This document shows, one piece after another, positions 49,881 through 58,835 of a stretch of 64,000 nt of DNA (the stretch's first letter is position 1; every line of letters begins with the position of its first letter). Origin of the DNA: Archaeoglobus sulfaticallidus PM70-1 (lineage in GTDB: Archaea; Halobacteriota; Archaeoglobi; Archaeoglobales; Archaeoglobaceae); assembly GCF_000385565.1 (NCBI RefSeq), contig NC_021169.1:124001-188000 (forward strand). The letters run 5' to 3'. A model generated the notes under the pieces. It saw nothing but the letters and a program-made list of their open reading frames with translations, was not told the origin of the DNA and made no database searches. The position numbers and the translations under genes were made by a program.

Positions 49881-50780
49881 ATGAAACAAGGAATGAAACT
49901 TAAAGAGTACTATAAGCCGATCTCAGAAGAAGTTGAATTTGAGGACTTTTTAAAGAGGTATGATGAAATAAAAGAACATTTTGGAGACTACATCACAGAA
50001 GAGACTGCCTTGCAGCTAACCGTCTACAGCTTCGGTCATCAGCCAATCCAGAAGATATCCGATGTCGTTAATGGCAGCAACAGAGTCGTTAGAGTGAGTG
50101 GAGTTGTGGAGGAGATAGAGTACTTCTACACCAAGGGAATGGTGGCGAAGCTGAAGCTGAAGGATGAGAGTGGAGTTGTTGGTGTCAAGTTCTGGAAGGA
50201 CTGTGCTGAACTTGTAAAGGTTGGAGATGTCTTCGAGGGTTGCATTATCGAGATTAAGGGATTTCTGAAGCAGAACGAGATTTTTGTCAGCTCTGCAGAG
50301 AATGTTGAGATTAAAGGATTTGAGGAAATGGAAGGGATATTCCTCGGGAAAGAGAGGGCTAACGAGAAATGTAGGATAGCTTTGGCCAAGGATGATGCTG
50401 TGAAGATTGTTGTGCTAGATATCGATCCGGATGTAAATTTTGGAGACAGAATCATCATCAGACAAGATTCAGTTGAGAGGGTCGGAAAAGGAGACCCCCT
50501 GCCATTTTTTAACAGAATAGCAGATCTTGGGCAGAGAGTTAATCTGATCGGAAGGGTTAGCGGAATAGGCATTAAGCGAGGGAATTATGCGGATATGTAC
50601 CTGTCAGATGATAGTGGAAGGATAAGGGTTGTCCTGTGGGACAGCAAGGTAGAGATCTTCAAGGAAATCGATATTGGAGATCATATCGTGATATTGAGGG
50701 GATATGTGAAGAATGGGGAGAAGTCAGAGGTTCACTGTGGGTGGGAGTCCCTAATATATATCGTTGAAAAATTCCATTAG
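49881..50780 (+). CDS. RPA-like single-stranded-DNA-binding protein (OB folds)
   Basis: The 299-residue protein has two OB-fold units: about 65-150 (VRVSGVVEEIEYFYTKGM ... VGVKFWKDCAEL) and about 205-295 (VNLIGRVSGIGIKRGNYADMYLSDDSG ... RVVLWDS). A helical N-terminus (about 1-55) precedes them. This matches archaeal replication-factor-A homologues lacking the zinc finger. It would protect single-stranded DNA during replication and repair. It lies 9 bases after the isomerase gene. A tRNA-binding or other OB role cannot be excluded. Confidence 0.8.
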   Translation: MKQGMKLKEYYKPISEEVEFEDFLKRYDEIKEHFGDYITEETALQLTVYSFGHQPIQKISDVVNGSNRVVRVSGVVEEIEYFYTKGMVAKLKLKDESGVVGVKFWKDCAELVKVGDVFEGCIIEIKGFLKQNEIFVSSAENVEIKGFEEMEGIFLGKERANEKCRIALAKDDAVKIVVLDIDPDVNFGDRIIIRQDSVERVGKGDPLPFFNRIADLGQRVNLIGRVSGIGIKRGNYADMYLSDDSGRIRVVLWDSKVEIFKEIDIGDHIVILRGYVKNGEKSEVHCGWESLIYIVEKFH

Positions 50781-50818
50781 CGCTAACCGAACGGATGATC
50801 AAAAACTATGATCTAAAA

Positions 50819-51874
50819 CTAACCGAGAAACTTTTCCAAAGCTGACAAAAATTTGAGGTTGTCCTCCCTTCTTCCCACGGTGATCCTGTAGTGAACTCCA
50901 TCGAGTCCTATCAACCCGGTTACATCCCTCAAGATGATTCCTTTTGACTCGAAATATCTTGATACCTCCTGTGAATCACTCAGATCATCAAACCTGACGA
51001 GGATGAAGTTTGCATCAGATGGATATACTTTAAGGGAATCGAACTTTTTAAGCTCTCTGTATAGCCATTCCCTCTCTCTCACTATTTCGTCTCTGACCTT
51101 AATGAAATAATCCAGATTGTCCAGACACGCTTTTGCAACTGCTACAGAGATATAGGATATGTTGAACGGCAATCGAACCTTCTCTATTGCTGAGATCGTC
51201 TCATAATTCCCTACAGCGTATCCTACCCTCGCTCCAGCCATTGAAAAGAATTTAGAGAAAGACCTGACTACTATGAGGTTCTCGAATTCATCTACTAACC
51301 TCAAAAAGGACTTTTTCGAGAATTCCGCATAGGCCTCATCAATAACAACCAATCCGCTGAAGCTTTCGAGGATTCTCCTGACTTCTCTCTCAGGAATGCT
51401 ATTTCCTGTTGGGTTGTTCGGAGAGCATAGGAAAATGAGTTTTCCATCCTCTATCTTCCCAGCATCAACTTTATATTCAGGAAACTCTACCAGCCGGATC
51501 GAGGCGTCCATCAGCATTGAGAAGACTATGTACATCGTGTAACCGGGCATTGGTATGATGACCTTATCGAAGGCCTCAAGATTAACTTCGCAGATCATCT
51601 TAAGTATTTCGCTCGCACCATTCCCAACAGCAATCATATCTTTCTCAACATCCACATATTCTGAGATTAACTCCTTTAAATCATCATAGAATGGATGAGG
51701 ATATCTGTTTATCCTGTCAAATGCCCTTATATATGCTTCTTTAACATCATCTGGTGGCAACAAAGGGTTCTCGTTGGATGAAAGGGAAATTATCTTGGAT
51801 TCACTTATACCCAAATCTTCAGGAAATCTTCCCGGATCATATGGATTTATGAAGTGTATAACATTTCTAACCAT
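50819..51874 (-). CDS. hisC: Histidinol-phosphate aminotransferase
   Basis: HisC is a fold-I PLP enzyme of histidine synthesis. The 351 residues show SSNENPLLPPDDV, NGASEILKMI, FLCSPNNPTGNSIP, VIDEAYAEFS and the PLP Lys in VRSFSKFFSMAGARVGYAVG, with C-terminal ANFILVRF and ITVGRREDNLKFL (substrate Arg). Length is standard. Other aromatic aminotransferases share these motifs, but HisC fits best. It is convergent with the RPA-like gene. It begins near 51874 with an AT-rich region upstream. Confidence 0.88.
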   Translation of the reverse strand: MVRNVIHFINPYDPGRFPEDLGISESKIISLSSNENPLLPPDDVKEAYIRAFDRINRYPHPFYDDLKELISEYVDVEKDMIAVGNGASEILKMICEVNLEAFDKVIIPMPGYTMYIVFSMLMDASIRLVEFPEYKVDAGKIEDGKLIFLCSPNNPTGNSIPEREVRRILESFSGLVVIDEAYAEFSKKSFLRLVDEFENLIVVRSFSKFFSMAGARVGYAVGNYETISAIEKVRLPFNISYISVAVAKACLDNLDYFIKVRDEIVREREWLYRELKKFDSLKVYPSDANFILVRFDDLSDSQEVSRYFESKGIILRDVTGLIGLDGVHYRITVGRREDNLKFLSALEKFLG

Positions 51875-51907
51875 GAATCAAACTATAAAAAATAAAATAT
51901 TAAAATC

Positions 51908-52225
51908 TTATTCAGATCCTATCTTGCTTTTCAATTCTTCAACCATCTTTTCGATCTCTTCAAGCTGAAGAATCTTGAACTCCCTTTCCGTGACTCCTGC
52001 CAAAGCCCAAAAGAGTCTTGCCACAACAACCATCAACTTCCCGGAGTTTCCGGGAGTGTGTGGGAGCAAAGCTGCTGCGAGATCACCCAGTTTCTCGAGA
52101 TCTTCTTTAGACAGCTCTCCAACTTTCTCACTTGCTTCACCGAAGAGAACGATTCCTGTACCGATGATCTTTTCTTTTAGTGCATAATATTTCGCAGCCT
52201 CGCTGGTTATCCTGTGAACACCCAT
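51908..52225 (-). CDS. Small helical protein of unknown function
   Basis: I do not recognise this 105-residue protein. It is predicted to be mostly alpha-helical, with a Gly-rich middle (HTPGNSGKLMVVVARLFWALAGVTE) between two charged helices and a coiled C-terminus (LEEIEKMVEELKSKIG). No signal or membrane segment and no Cys are present. ATG 52225 is chosen: the ribosome binding site aggaggt lies seven bases before it. It is preceded by a 140-base AT-rich gap with its promoter and followed 33 bases on by hisC, so the two may be co-transcribed. Confidence 0.7.
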   Translation of the reverse strand: MGVHRITSEAAKYYALKEKIIGTGIVLFGEASEKVGELSKEDLEKLGDLAAALLPHTPGNSGKLMVVVARLFWALAGVTEREFKILQLEEIEKMVEELKSKIGSE

Positions 52226-52375
52226 TTTATACACCTCCTATAGCATAGCTAGTATGAGTTATATCACAAAACATTATTAAACTTATCTATTCAAATTCGA
52301 TAATAGAATTGCACGAATTCAATTTAATTTTATGTATTAATTTATCATTTTAGCATTAAATTAATAAAAATAAAA

Positions 52376-53824
52376 TTAGATGTCAATGTATTTCAGTATC
52401 TCCCACGGAGTTATGTACAGACAGTACTGGTTCCACTCATCATACTTCAGGCTCATGAACGCATCGAATATATGGGAGCCAAGAGTCTTGATCAGGACCT
52501 CATCACTGGCCAGGTGGTCAAGAGCATCTCTCAGCGTTGTTGGTAGCTCTCCGATACCGAGTTCCTTCCTCTTCATTGGCGATAGCTCATAAACATCCTC
52601 CATTACTGGATCTCCGGGCTCAATCTTCTTCTTTATACCATCCAGACCTGCTGCAACCTGTGCGGCGAATGCCAGATACGGATTGCAGCTTGGGTCTGCA
52701 CCTCTGTATTCAAGCCTGACAGCAGATGGGCTCTTCACATACATTGGAACCCTAACCAGAGCACTCCTGTTTCTCGGGCTCCAGCAGATGTAGATTGGTG
52801 CCTCAAATCCCGGAACCAGCCTCTTGTACGAGTTTATCGTCGGAGCGCAGATGGCTGTCAACGCCTTGGCATGTTCGAGCAGTCCACCTATGTAATACCT
52901 CGCCTTCTGGCTCAGCATGAACTCATCATCTGCATCGCCAAATACGGGGTTTCCTTCGAAGGGTTTGCCCTCCCAGAGGCTCTGGTTTATGTGCATACCG
53001 CTCGCGTTATCCAGATACAGTGGCTTCGGCATGAATGTTGCGAGAAGCCCATTCATCGCTGCAATATTCTTGGCTGCGAACTTGTAGAGGTAGAACGCAT
53101 CAGAGACATCCACAAGCGTCTTTGGTCTGAAATCGAGCTCAACCTGTCCCGCTGTAGCAACCTCATGGTGATGATACTCTACAAACACACCAAGCTTTTC
53201 AAGGTAGTACGAAAGCTCGTTTCTGTATTCCATGGTTGTATCCTCTGGAGGTGGTCTGAAGTATCCTTCCTTTGGCCTTATGAAGAAGCCACCCGGCTCG
53301 ATCTCACTGCTCTCCGGCATAACCCTCGGGGGACCCCAGGAGTCACCAGCACCTCCGTTTGGAGATACCCACATGTCCCATGCAAGTCTTGTTGGATCTA
53401 TTCCCTCAAACACGAAGAACTCGATCTCCGGGCCGAATATAACACTCATCCCGTCATCGCCGAGCTTCTTCTCAAGGCTCTTTGCAACATAGGCTCTCGG
53501 ATCGCAGTCAGCCACTTCTGCCGGACCAGGTTCATGCACATCTCCAAACATTATCGCTGTCTTCTGAATTGGATCGTCTATCCACGGAATGACTTTAAGA
53601 GTTGCCGGATCTGGCATCCAGACGAGGTCACTCTTTTCAATACTCCTAAAACCTCTAATAGACGAGCCATCAAATCCTATACCTCTCTCAAAAACGCTGT
53701 TTTCCATGAAGACCTTGGCTGGTATGGAGAATGTTTGCAGGAAACCCCTGATATCACTGAAAGCACATAAAACCCATCTAACATTATTCTCTTCAAGTAC
53801 TTTTTTCACAGTCTCGGCATCCAT
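52376..53824 (-). CDS. glnA: Glutamine synthetase type I
   Basis: GlnA makes glutamine from glutamate, ammonia and ATP. The 482-residue protein has all GS-I motifs: FDGSSIRGF, PEIEFFVFEG, MEYRNELSYYLEKLGV, YHHEVATAGQVELDFR, NASGMHINQSLW, NSYKRLVPGFEAP with the ammonia-site Glu, and RNRSALVRVP. No clear adenylylation-site loop is seen near the C-terminus. ATG 53824 is seven bases after ggagg and is preferred over ATG 53830. A strong TATA box precedes it. It is the true enzyme in contrast to the ligase-like relative at 36472-37791. Confidence 0.94.
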   Translation of the reverse strand: MDAETVKKVLEENNVRWVLCAFSDIRGFLQTFSIPAKVFMENSVFERGIGFDGSSIRGFRSIEKSDLVWMPDPATLKVIPWIDDPIQKTAIMFGDVHEPGPAEVADCDPRAYVAKSLEKKLGDDGMSVIFGPEIEFFVFEGIDPTRLAWDMWVSPNGGAGDSWGPPRVMPESSEIEPGGFFIRPKEGYFRPPPEDTTMEYRNELSYYLEKLGVFVEYHHHEVATAGQVELDFRPKTLVDVSDAFYLYKFAAKNIAAMNGLLATFMPKPLYLDNASGMHINQSLWEGKPFEGNPVFGDADDEFMLSQKARYYIGGLLEHAKALTAICAPTINSYKRLVPGFEAPIYICWSPRNRSALVRVPMYVKSPSAVRLEYRGADPSCNPYLAFAAQVAAGLDGIKKKIEPGDPVMEDVYELSPMKRKELGIGELPTTLRDALDHLASDEVLIKTLGSHIFDAFMSLKYDEWNQYCLYITPWEILKYIDI

Positions 53825-53870
53825 TTTCATTCCTCCAGATTTAAATATATTTAGAGCAGATTGTAATTGG

Positions 53871-53882
53871 TTATATAAATTT
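53871..53882 (-). promoter_or_regulatory. TATA box for glnA
   Basis: Read on the minus strand the box aaatttatataa lies about 47-58 bases before ATG 53824. This leaves a leader of about 25 bases that contains the ribosome binding site ggagg. Confidence 0.6.
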
Positions 53883-53956
53883 TTTCGTAAGTGTTGTTTT
53901 ACTGAAAAATCTTCAATGAGTAAAGTAAAGAGTTAAAAGAGTGAGCCAGTTATAGA

Positions 53957-54520
53957 TTAATCATTACCAAATGGATTCCATCTGTTGTATTCTATGTCAA
54001 AACCGAGAAGATCAAGCACTCTGAATACAGTATGGTCAACAATGTCAGTTAGATGCTTAGGCTTTATATAAAATGCAGGAACAGGGGGCATGATTATGGT
54101 ACCCATTCTTGACAGCTTCAGCAGAGTTTCGAGATGTCCTTCGTGGAGTGGTGTTTCCCTAACAAGTAGAATTAACTTTCTCTTCTCTTTTAGTGTAACA
54201 TCCGCCGACCTCACGATCAGATTGTCTGCGATACCGTATGCTATAGATGATGCAGTGTTTACTGTGCATGGAGCGATGACCATTCCATCATGCTTAAAAC
54301 TACCACTCGCGAGCCTGGAAGAGATATCTGAAGTAGAATAGAAGTGATCCGATAAATCCTTTATATCTTCAAGATCTACACCTTCATACTTCATTGTTAT
54401 TATTGCTGGATTTGAGACAATCACATGTGTTTCAACATCAAGCTCTTTTAGTTTTTGAAGGAGTCTTAACCCATATATCTGCCCGCTCGCTCCAGTTATA
54501 GCTACAACGATTTTTTTCAT
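53957..54520 (-). CDS. ubiX: Flavin prenyltransferase UbiX
   Basis: UbiX makes prenylated FMN, the cofactor of UbiD-type decarboxylases. The 187-residue protein has the N-terminal flavin loop AITGASGQIYGLRLL, the GMVIAPCTVNTASSIAYGIADNLI motif with the conserved Ser/Thr pair, RKLILLVRETPLHEGHLE, and IIMPPVPAFYIKPKHLTDIVDH. Length and order are standard. No ubiD gene lies nearby; in this lineage the cofactor may serve menaquinone synthesis (futalosine route) or aromatic acid decarboxylation. Confidence 0.92.
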   Translation of the reverse strand: MKKIVVAITGASGQIYGLRLLQKLKELDVETHVIVSNPAIITMKYEGVDLEDIKDLSDHFYSTSDISSRLASGSFKHDGMVIAPCTVNTASSIAYGIADNLIVRSADVTLKEKRKLILLVRETPLHEGHLETLLKLSRMGTIIMPPVPAFYIKPKHLTDIVDHTVFRVLDLLGFDIEYNRWNPFGND

Positions 54521-54586
54521 AGAATAGCGTTATCAACCAGCTATATATTAGTTCTCGAAAAGTTAAAAAAAGAGAAAAAATTTAAT

Positions 54587-57292
54587 TTATCGTCTTCTGA
54601 GCAGGTATGCTACTGCCAGCAGTCCTGCTACAGCGAAGATCGCTTCAAATCCTGGTCCTGGCTGTGGTTCTTCCTTGGTTGGGGTTGGTGTTGGGGTCAC
54701 TTCCTTGGTTGGAGTTGGGGTTGGTGTTTCTTCTGGAGTTGGGGTTGGGGTCTTTTCTGGGGTTGGAGTTGGGGTTGGTGTTTCTTCTGGAGTTGGGGTT
54801 GGTGTTGGCTTGGTCGCAAGCAGGTCGATAGACATTACCAGCAGCACATCGTCATCTGCATCGTATGTGATCGCAGATGGTGAGGTTGGATCAAGGTTGT
54901 AATAGCTCTCAGCCAGCTGGGTCTCAGTAAGACCTCCGGCTATCGTATCCTGTGTATCCCTCACATAGAAGGTGTACTTGCCAGCAGCCAGCCCGAGGGT
55001 CTCAAATGTCACATATCCCTTGCCTTCATCGTTCAGAGACACCTGCTGTACGGCCTTGTGGTTCGGACCGACCATTGTAACATATATGTTGTCATATCCA
55101 GAATCACCCACTCTGTTCGTTGTTATCTCCAGCTCGAGTACGTCGCCAGTTACCGGCTGATCTGGTTTGATTGTCACAGTCATCTCCGGCTTCACAATCT
55201 CGATCGGGATCGTCTTCGTTGCAGAATCGACCTCAGAGTTGTTGTAGTAGAGCTTGACCTTCAGTGTGTATATGCCAACAGAGAGCTTGCTTGAACCCGT
55301 GTAGTCCCTCAGGCTCAGGCTGAAGCTTGCAATACCGTCAGAGTCAACACTTGTGAATGCCGCCATACCGAAGTCTGCTGGCCCAACCTTGATGTTCATT
55401 CCCTCGAGTGTGAATGTGACCTGTGCTTTGGATGTGTCTCCAACATTCACTTTGACATCAATATCCACTTTACCCTGATATGGTATCTTCGTTGTACTCA
55501 AGTTCACGCTCTCAATTGTACCCTCGGCAACAGTTATAACGAATGACTTCTGTGGATCTGAAGCTCTATCGATCATGCTCACATTTGCTGGAGCATAGAA
55601 GTACAGGTAGTATGTCCCCGCATCAACACCGGATGCATCAGAGACCTTTATCTTGAAGTCAAGATTATTGTCATTATCTGGCAGAGCGTATGCATTGTAT
55701 CCGGCGGTAAGTATTGTTGTGGTGCTTGGTCTGGCTTTGATTTTGGTGGTTCCAAACAGGAACACATCATCCTCATCTGCGTAGATGTAGACTCTGTCTG
55801 CAGTTGTCGTACCAGTTATTCTTATCGAGCTACCCTTTGTAACAACATTCTTGTCAAGACTGACATTCAGTGTCTGCTTGACAACCTCGACTGAGACTTC
55901 ATCCTTTACCGAGGTTCCTGGAATTTCCGCCTTGAATGTATAGGTCGTCAGCGGAGCATCGTTCGCGACAGTAATACTTACTGTAGCATCACCCAAAGCG
56001 TCAACTGCATACACGAATGTTCTTGTTGCATTAACAGTATCACCGATGATCTTTGGATTCTCAATTATGAAGTTAACGATCTTGTTGATCTTAAGGTTCG
56101 TATCGATCGTGAATTTTATTGACTGGCCCCTTGTTACGGTGCTCTTGTCCGCAGTCAGTGTGAGTGACGGATTAACAAACTCTATGTTATATACTGCTTC
56201 ATCCGAATACTTCAGATTAGCTGTTACATTATTGTATGAAATTGCCTCGATCTTTATCTTGTAGTATCCTGTGCTGAAGGCACCAACCTCAGAATCTGTG
56301 AACTTTACGCTGAACTTACCACTATCGTCAACAAACACTGTCTTGTTGATCTTTTCGTTGTCGTTCAGGTCAAGGATTCTAACAACTACTATGTTCTGAC
56401 CTTCTGCAACCTGCATATCGTAGCTGCTTCCAGTCTTCTGGAGGTTTGTAACTCCACTGAACTTGAGGTCTGTGAACTTGACATATGTCGCAGGTATATC
56501 TACACTCTCAATTGCTGGACTTACTACCTGGAAGGTTACAGCCTTTTCTGCAAGATTCGTACCTGATCCAGCTACAATCTTTGCAACATATATACCCTCT
56601 TGCAGCTCAGCTACGCCAAAGTCAAGTGCTGTTATGTCCACATAGCTGCTGGCATCCAACTGAGAGACTGTGCTATTCACCAGCTCCTTGTAGGCACCCA
56701 TTCCAGTAACGAATACCTTGACTGGAGTTGTGGTTGTGTACGACATCTTGTATGATACCTTGAGCCTGTCTCCAAACACCACTGTTGTTGGAGAGACTGA
56801 GATGTCAACGAATGGCTTTTGCGCCTCTACTGGCAAAACCTCAAAACCAAGTGCATCATTGAACACTGTGTTGTTCAGGAATATAACCACCTTGTAATTT
56901 CCTGGATAAACGCTCTTATCAACAGTATTGAAGGTGTATGTTGCAGAACCTCCAGCTTCACTCAATGAGACTACATACTTTGCCTCATCGAGGAGCTTTG
57001 CAGTATCAATCTGACCTGTTGTTGCATTGTATATTGATGAATTATATACCGTATACTCAACTACTGCAATCCTTCTTGTACCTGTCACCTTATCAAGATA
57101 GCTCCACTGGACGTCAATTGATAGGTCATCGCCATAACTGGGTGAGTCGTCAGACAATTTTGCAAGATCAACTTTCAGTGCGGTGTCGCTGATTGGCCCA
57201 GCGTTGGTCGTAAACGCTGCACTCACAGGTACGCTCAATGCAATCAATAGTACCACTAATACCGGAACCCCTAATTTCCACATTCTTTTCAT
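54587..57292 (-). CDS. Large surface-layer-type glycoprotein with PGF-CTERM anchor
   Basis: The 901-residue protein is built for export: signal peptide (MWKLGVPVLVVLLIALSVPVSAA) and about 780 residues of beta-rich, Ig/S-layer-like repeats such as LTADKSTVTRGQSIKFTI and VSLDKNVVTKGSSIRITG. A Thr-Pro-rich linker (TPTPTPEE repeats, about 830-870) follows. The end, PGPGFEAIFAVAGLLAVAYLLRRR in outline, is a PGF-CTERM archaeosortase sorting signal with hydrophobic helix and basic tail. It contains no Cys in the mature part that I noted. It is probably the main S-layer or an abundant cell-surface protein; the very Thr/Pro-rich part is likely glycosylated. A strong TATA box and ribosome binding site agggaggta support high expression. 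Confidence 0.88.
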   Translation of the reverse strand: MKRMWKLGVPVLVVLLIALSVPVSAAFTTNAGPISDTALKVDLAKLSDDSPSYGDDLSIDVQWSYLDKVTGTRRIAVVEYTVYNSSIYNATTGQIDTAKLLDEAKYVVSLSEAGGSATYTFNTVDKSVYPGNYKVVIFLNNTVFNDALGFEVLPVEAQKPFVDISVSPTTVVFGDRLKVSYKMSYTTTTPVKVFVTGMGAYKELVNSTVSQLDASSYVDITALDFGVAELQEGIYVAKIVAGSGTNLAEKAVTFQVVSPAIESVDIPATYVKFTDLKFSGVTNLQKTGSSYDMQVAEGQNIVVVRILDLNDNEKINKTVFVDDSGKFSVKFTDSEVGAFSTGYYKIKIEAISYNNVTANLKYSDEAVYNIEFVNPSLTLTADKSTVTRGQSIKFTIDTNLKINKIVNFIIENPKIIGDTVNATRTFVYAVDALGDATVSITVANDAPLTTYTFKAEIPGTSVKDEVSVEVVKQTLNVSLDKNVVTKGSSIRITGTTTADRVYIYADEDDVFLFGTTKIKARPSTTTILTAGYNAYALPDNDNNLDFKIKVSDASGVDAGTYYLYFYAPANVSMIDRASDPQKSFVITVAEGTIESVNLSTTKIPYQGKVDIDVKVNVGDTSKAQVTFTLEGMNIKVGPADFGMAAFTSVDSDGIASFSLSLRDYTGSSKLSVGIYTLKVKLYYNNSEVDSATKTIPIEIVKPEMTVTIKPDQPVTGDVLELEITTNRVGDSGYDNIYVTMVGPNHKAVQQVSLNDEGKGYVTFETLGLAAGKYTFYVRDTQDTIAGGLTETQLAESYYNLDPTSPSAITYDADDDVLLVMSIDLLATKPTPTPTPEETPTPTPTPEKTPTPTPEETPTPTPTKEVTPTPTPTKEEPQPGPGFEAIFAVAGLLAVAYLLRRR
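54672..54808 (-). repeat. Thr-Pro-Glu-rich coding repeats
   Basis: Tandem imperfect repeats encoding TPTPTP(E/K)E units in the surface protein. On the plus strand the DNA is G-rich (repeated ggagttggggttgg), so it could form G-quadruplexes and might vary in copy number between strains. Confidence 0.75.
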
Positions 57293-57602
57293 ACTTCTCC
57301 TACCTCCCTACGGCAGGTATTTTCTCACCCACCACTATATAAAATCTCCTTTTTTCTGGCGACGAACATAACTACGGCACTTGCCGTATATTACACTTTC
57401 AACTAAGTGATTTCCCCCGCCGCCAGCTACATTTTATAAAACCAATACCATATTTAAATTTTTTGCTGTTTTAATGGATACAGATGTGTCAGCGCATTAA
57501 AGGATTAACTATAGGGGGAGTTAGGAGCTAGTTCAGACATGCCCACACCAAACACCCGTTTTCGACAATAAAAGTTAAATTCAATTAAACTCTCTTAATG
57601 AC
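57293..57602. promoter_or_regulatory. Divergent promoter region of the surface protein and coiled-coil protein
   Basis: This 310-base intergenic region separates two divergent cell-surface genes. For the minus gene, the TATA box ttttatatag lies at 57337-57346, about 45 bases before its ATG. The perfect palindrome tacggca-ct-tgccgta lies at 57373-57388, upstream of that TATA box, and one more half-site tacggca is at 57309-57315. For the plus gene, an AT-rich box (aaaagttaaat) is near 57570-57580. Nothing else was recognised. Confidence 0.5.
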
Positions 57603-58826
57603 ATGAGTAAAATTACAAGAGTGCTGATCACTATTGCGGTTATCATGCTATCAGCATCACTGTCATTTGCCGCTGAAACTTTGACAAAAAGTAACTTTGC
57701 TGAACTAGTTATACCAAAGTTTAACGATTTTTACAAGGCCTCTGAGCAGGTACAGTTCTCAATAGAAATTAAACCAAAAACCGAAAATGATGCAGTTAAA
57801 CTCGATGAAAGGACATATGAATTTTCCACAGAACTGACTTCCCCAAAAATAAGAGCCACCATAAATTACAGAAACGGTGGATCAGTATCTTATGAGGGAG
57901 GAGAATACCTACAGCTAGCTGTAGGTACATGGCAGTATGGTGTGGAGTCGATAAAGGTAGAGGTTAGCGGAAAAGTCCCGGAGGTAGATAAAAGAATAGA
58001 GGAAATCACTGTACTCAAAATAGGCGTAACTGATGCAGAAAAGAATATTTTCCCAGATTTAAAAATTAAAGTCGTTAATCCAAAATTGTTCGGCAATTAC
58101 ATAACCTCACTGACACAAAAAATATCAGAACTGAGAAAAAGAGCTGATGGTCTTGAAAAAGCTGGAGTCTCTACAGCTACTGCCAAGAAATATCTCGACA
58201 TCGCAGAATCATACATAAACGATGGAAAACGATTTTTTAACAATGAGAAGTATATAGAAGCCAACACCACACTGACCAATGCAGAAGACAATCTCATTCA
58301 GGCAGAAAATGAACTGAACAGAATTGATGCTATGAACAGATTGTACAAAGTGGAGGACAAGTTGAACAAAGTACTTGACAAAATAAACGAAATTGATGCC
58401 ATACTTGTTGAACTGAGAAAAACCACTCCAACCACAAAATATGATATAAAATTTGAAGAGTTCAAGGACACATATAAAGAAATTAAAAACAAGAAAATAG
58501 AGCTTGCAAAAGATTACATAGCTCAGGGGTTGTTTGAGGATGCAATAGTGATAATAAACTCCGCAAACAATGAAGTTGATAAGCTAACTACCGATGTCAA
58601 TAACCTGAAAAAAGAGCTTGAGGGGCTAATGCCCACACCCACAAAGACCGCTGTAGCAACGCCTACTCCAAACACACTCGATAAGATCTCGAGCTTTTTA
58701 AGAGAGAACGCAAGAAAGATTGCGATCTATACAGGCATAATAGTTCTGCTCATAGCAATAGGGTATGCCCTATCACGCATCATAAAAGCCTACAGAAAGA
58801 GGAAAAAGTGGGACGAACTGAAATAG
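57603..58826 (+). CDS. Exported, membrane-anchored coiled-coil protein
   Basis: I do not recognise the family. The 407 residues start with a signal peptide (VLITIAVIMLSASLSFA) and then a beta-rich domain (about 25-160). A long helical coiled-coil stretch follows (about 165-335, rich in Lys, Glu, Leu, Asn, with NRLYKVEDKLNKVLDKINEI). A short Thr-Pro linker (MPTPTKTAVATPTPNT) comes next, and a C-terminal membrane helix with basic cytoplasmic tail (IAIYTGIIVLLIAIGYAL then KAYRKRKKW). It is probably displayed outside the cell. Its Thr-Pro linker and divergent position next to the S-layer-type gene suggest an S-layer-associated role (inference). Confidence 0.78.
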   Translation: MSKITRVLITIAVIMLSASLSFAAETLTKSNFAELVIPKFNDFYKASEQVQFSIEIKPKTENDAVKLDERTYEFSTELTSPKIRATINYRNGGSVSYEGGEYLQLAVGTWQYGVESIKVEVSGKVPEVDKRIEEITVLKIGVTDAEKNIFPDLKIKVVNPKLFGNYITSLTQKISELRKRADGLEKAGVSTATAKKYLDIAESYINDGKRFFNNEKYIEANTTLTNAEDNLIQAENELNRIDAMNRLYKVEDKLNKVLDKINEIDAILVELRKTTPTTKYDIKFEEFKDTYKEIKNKKIELAKDYIAQGLFEDAIVIINSANNEVDKLTTDVNNLKKELEGLMPTPTKTAVATPTPNTLDKISSFLRENARKIAIYTGIIVLLIAIGYALSRIIKAYRKRKKWDELK

Positions 58827-58835
58827 TAACCGAAT

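Noticed and set aside
52871-53770. 299-codon plus-strand frame opposite glnA
   Set aside because: Antisense to an unmistakable glutamine synthetase; no recognisable domain.
54607-54902. Gly/Val/Leu-rich plus-strand frames at the surface-protein repeat
   Set aside because: They arise from the G-rich antisense of the Thr-Pro repeats.
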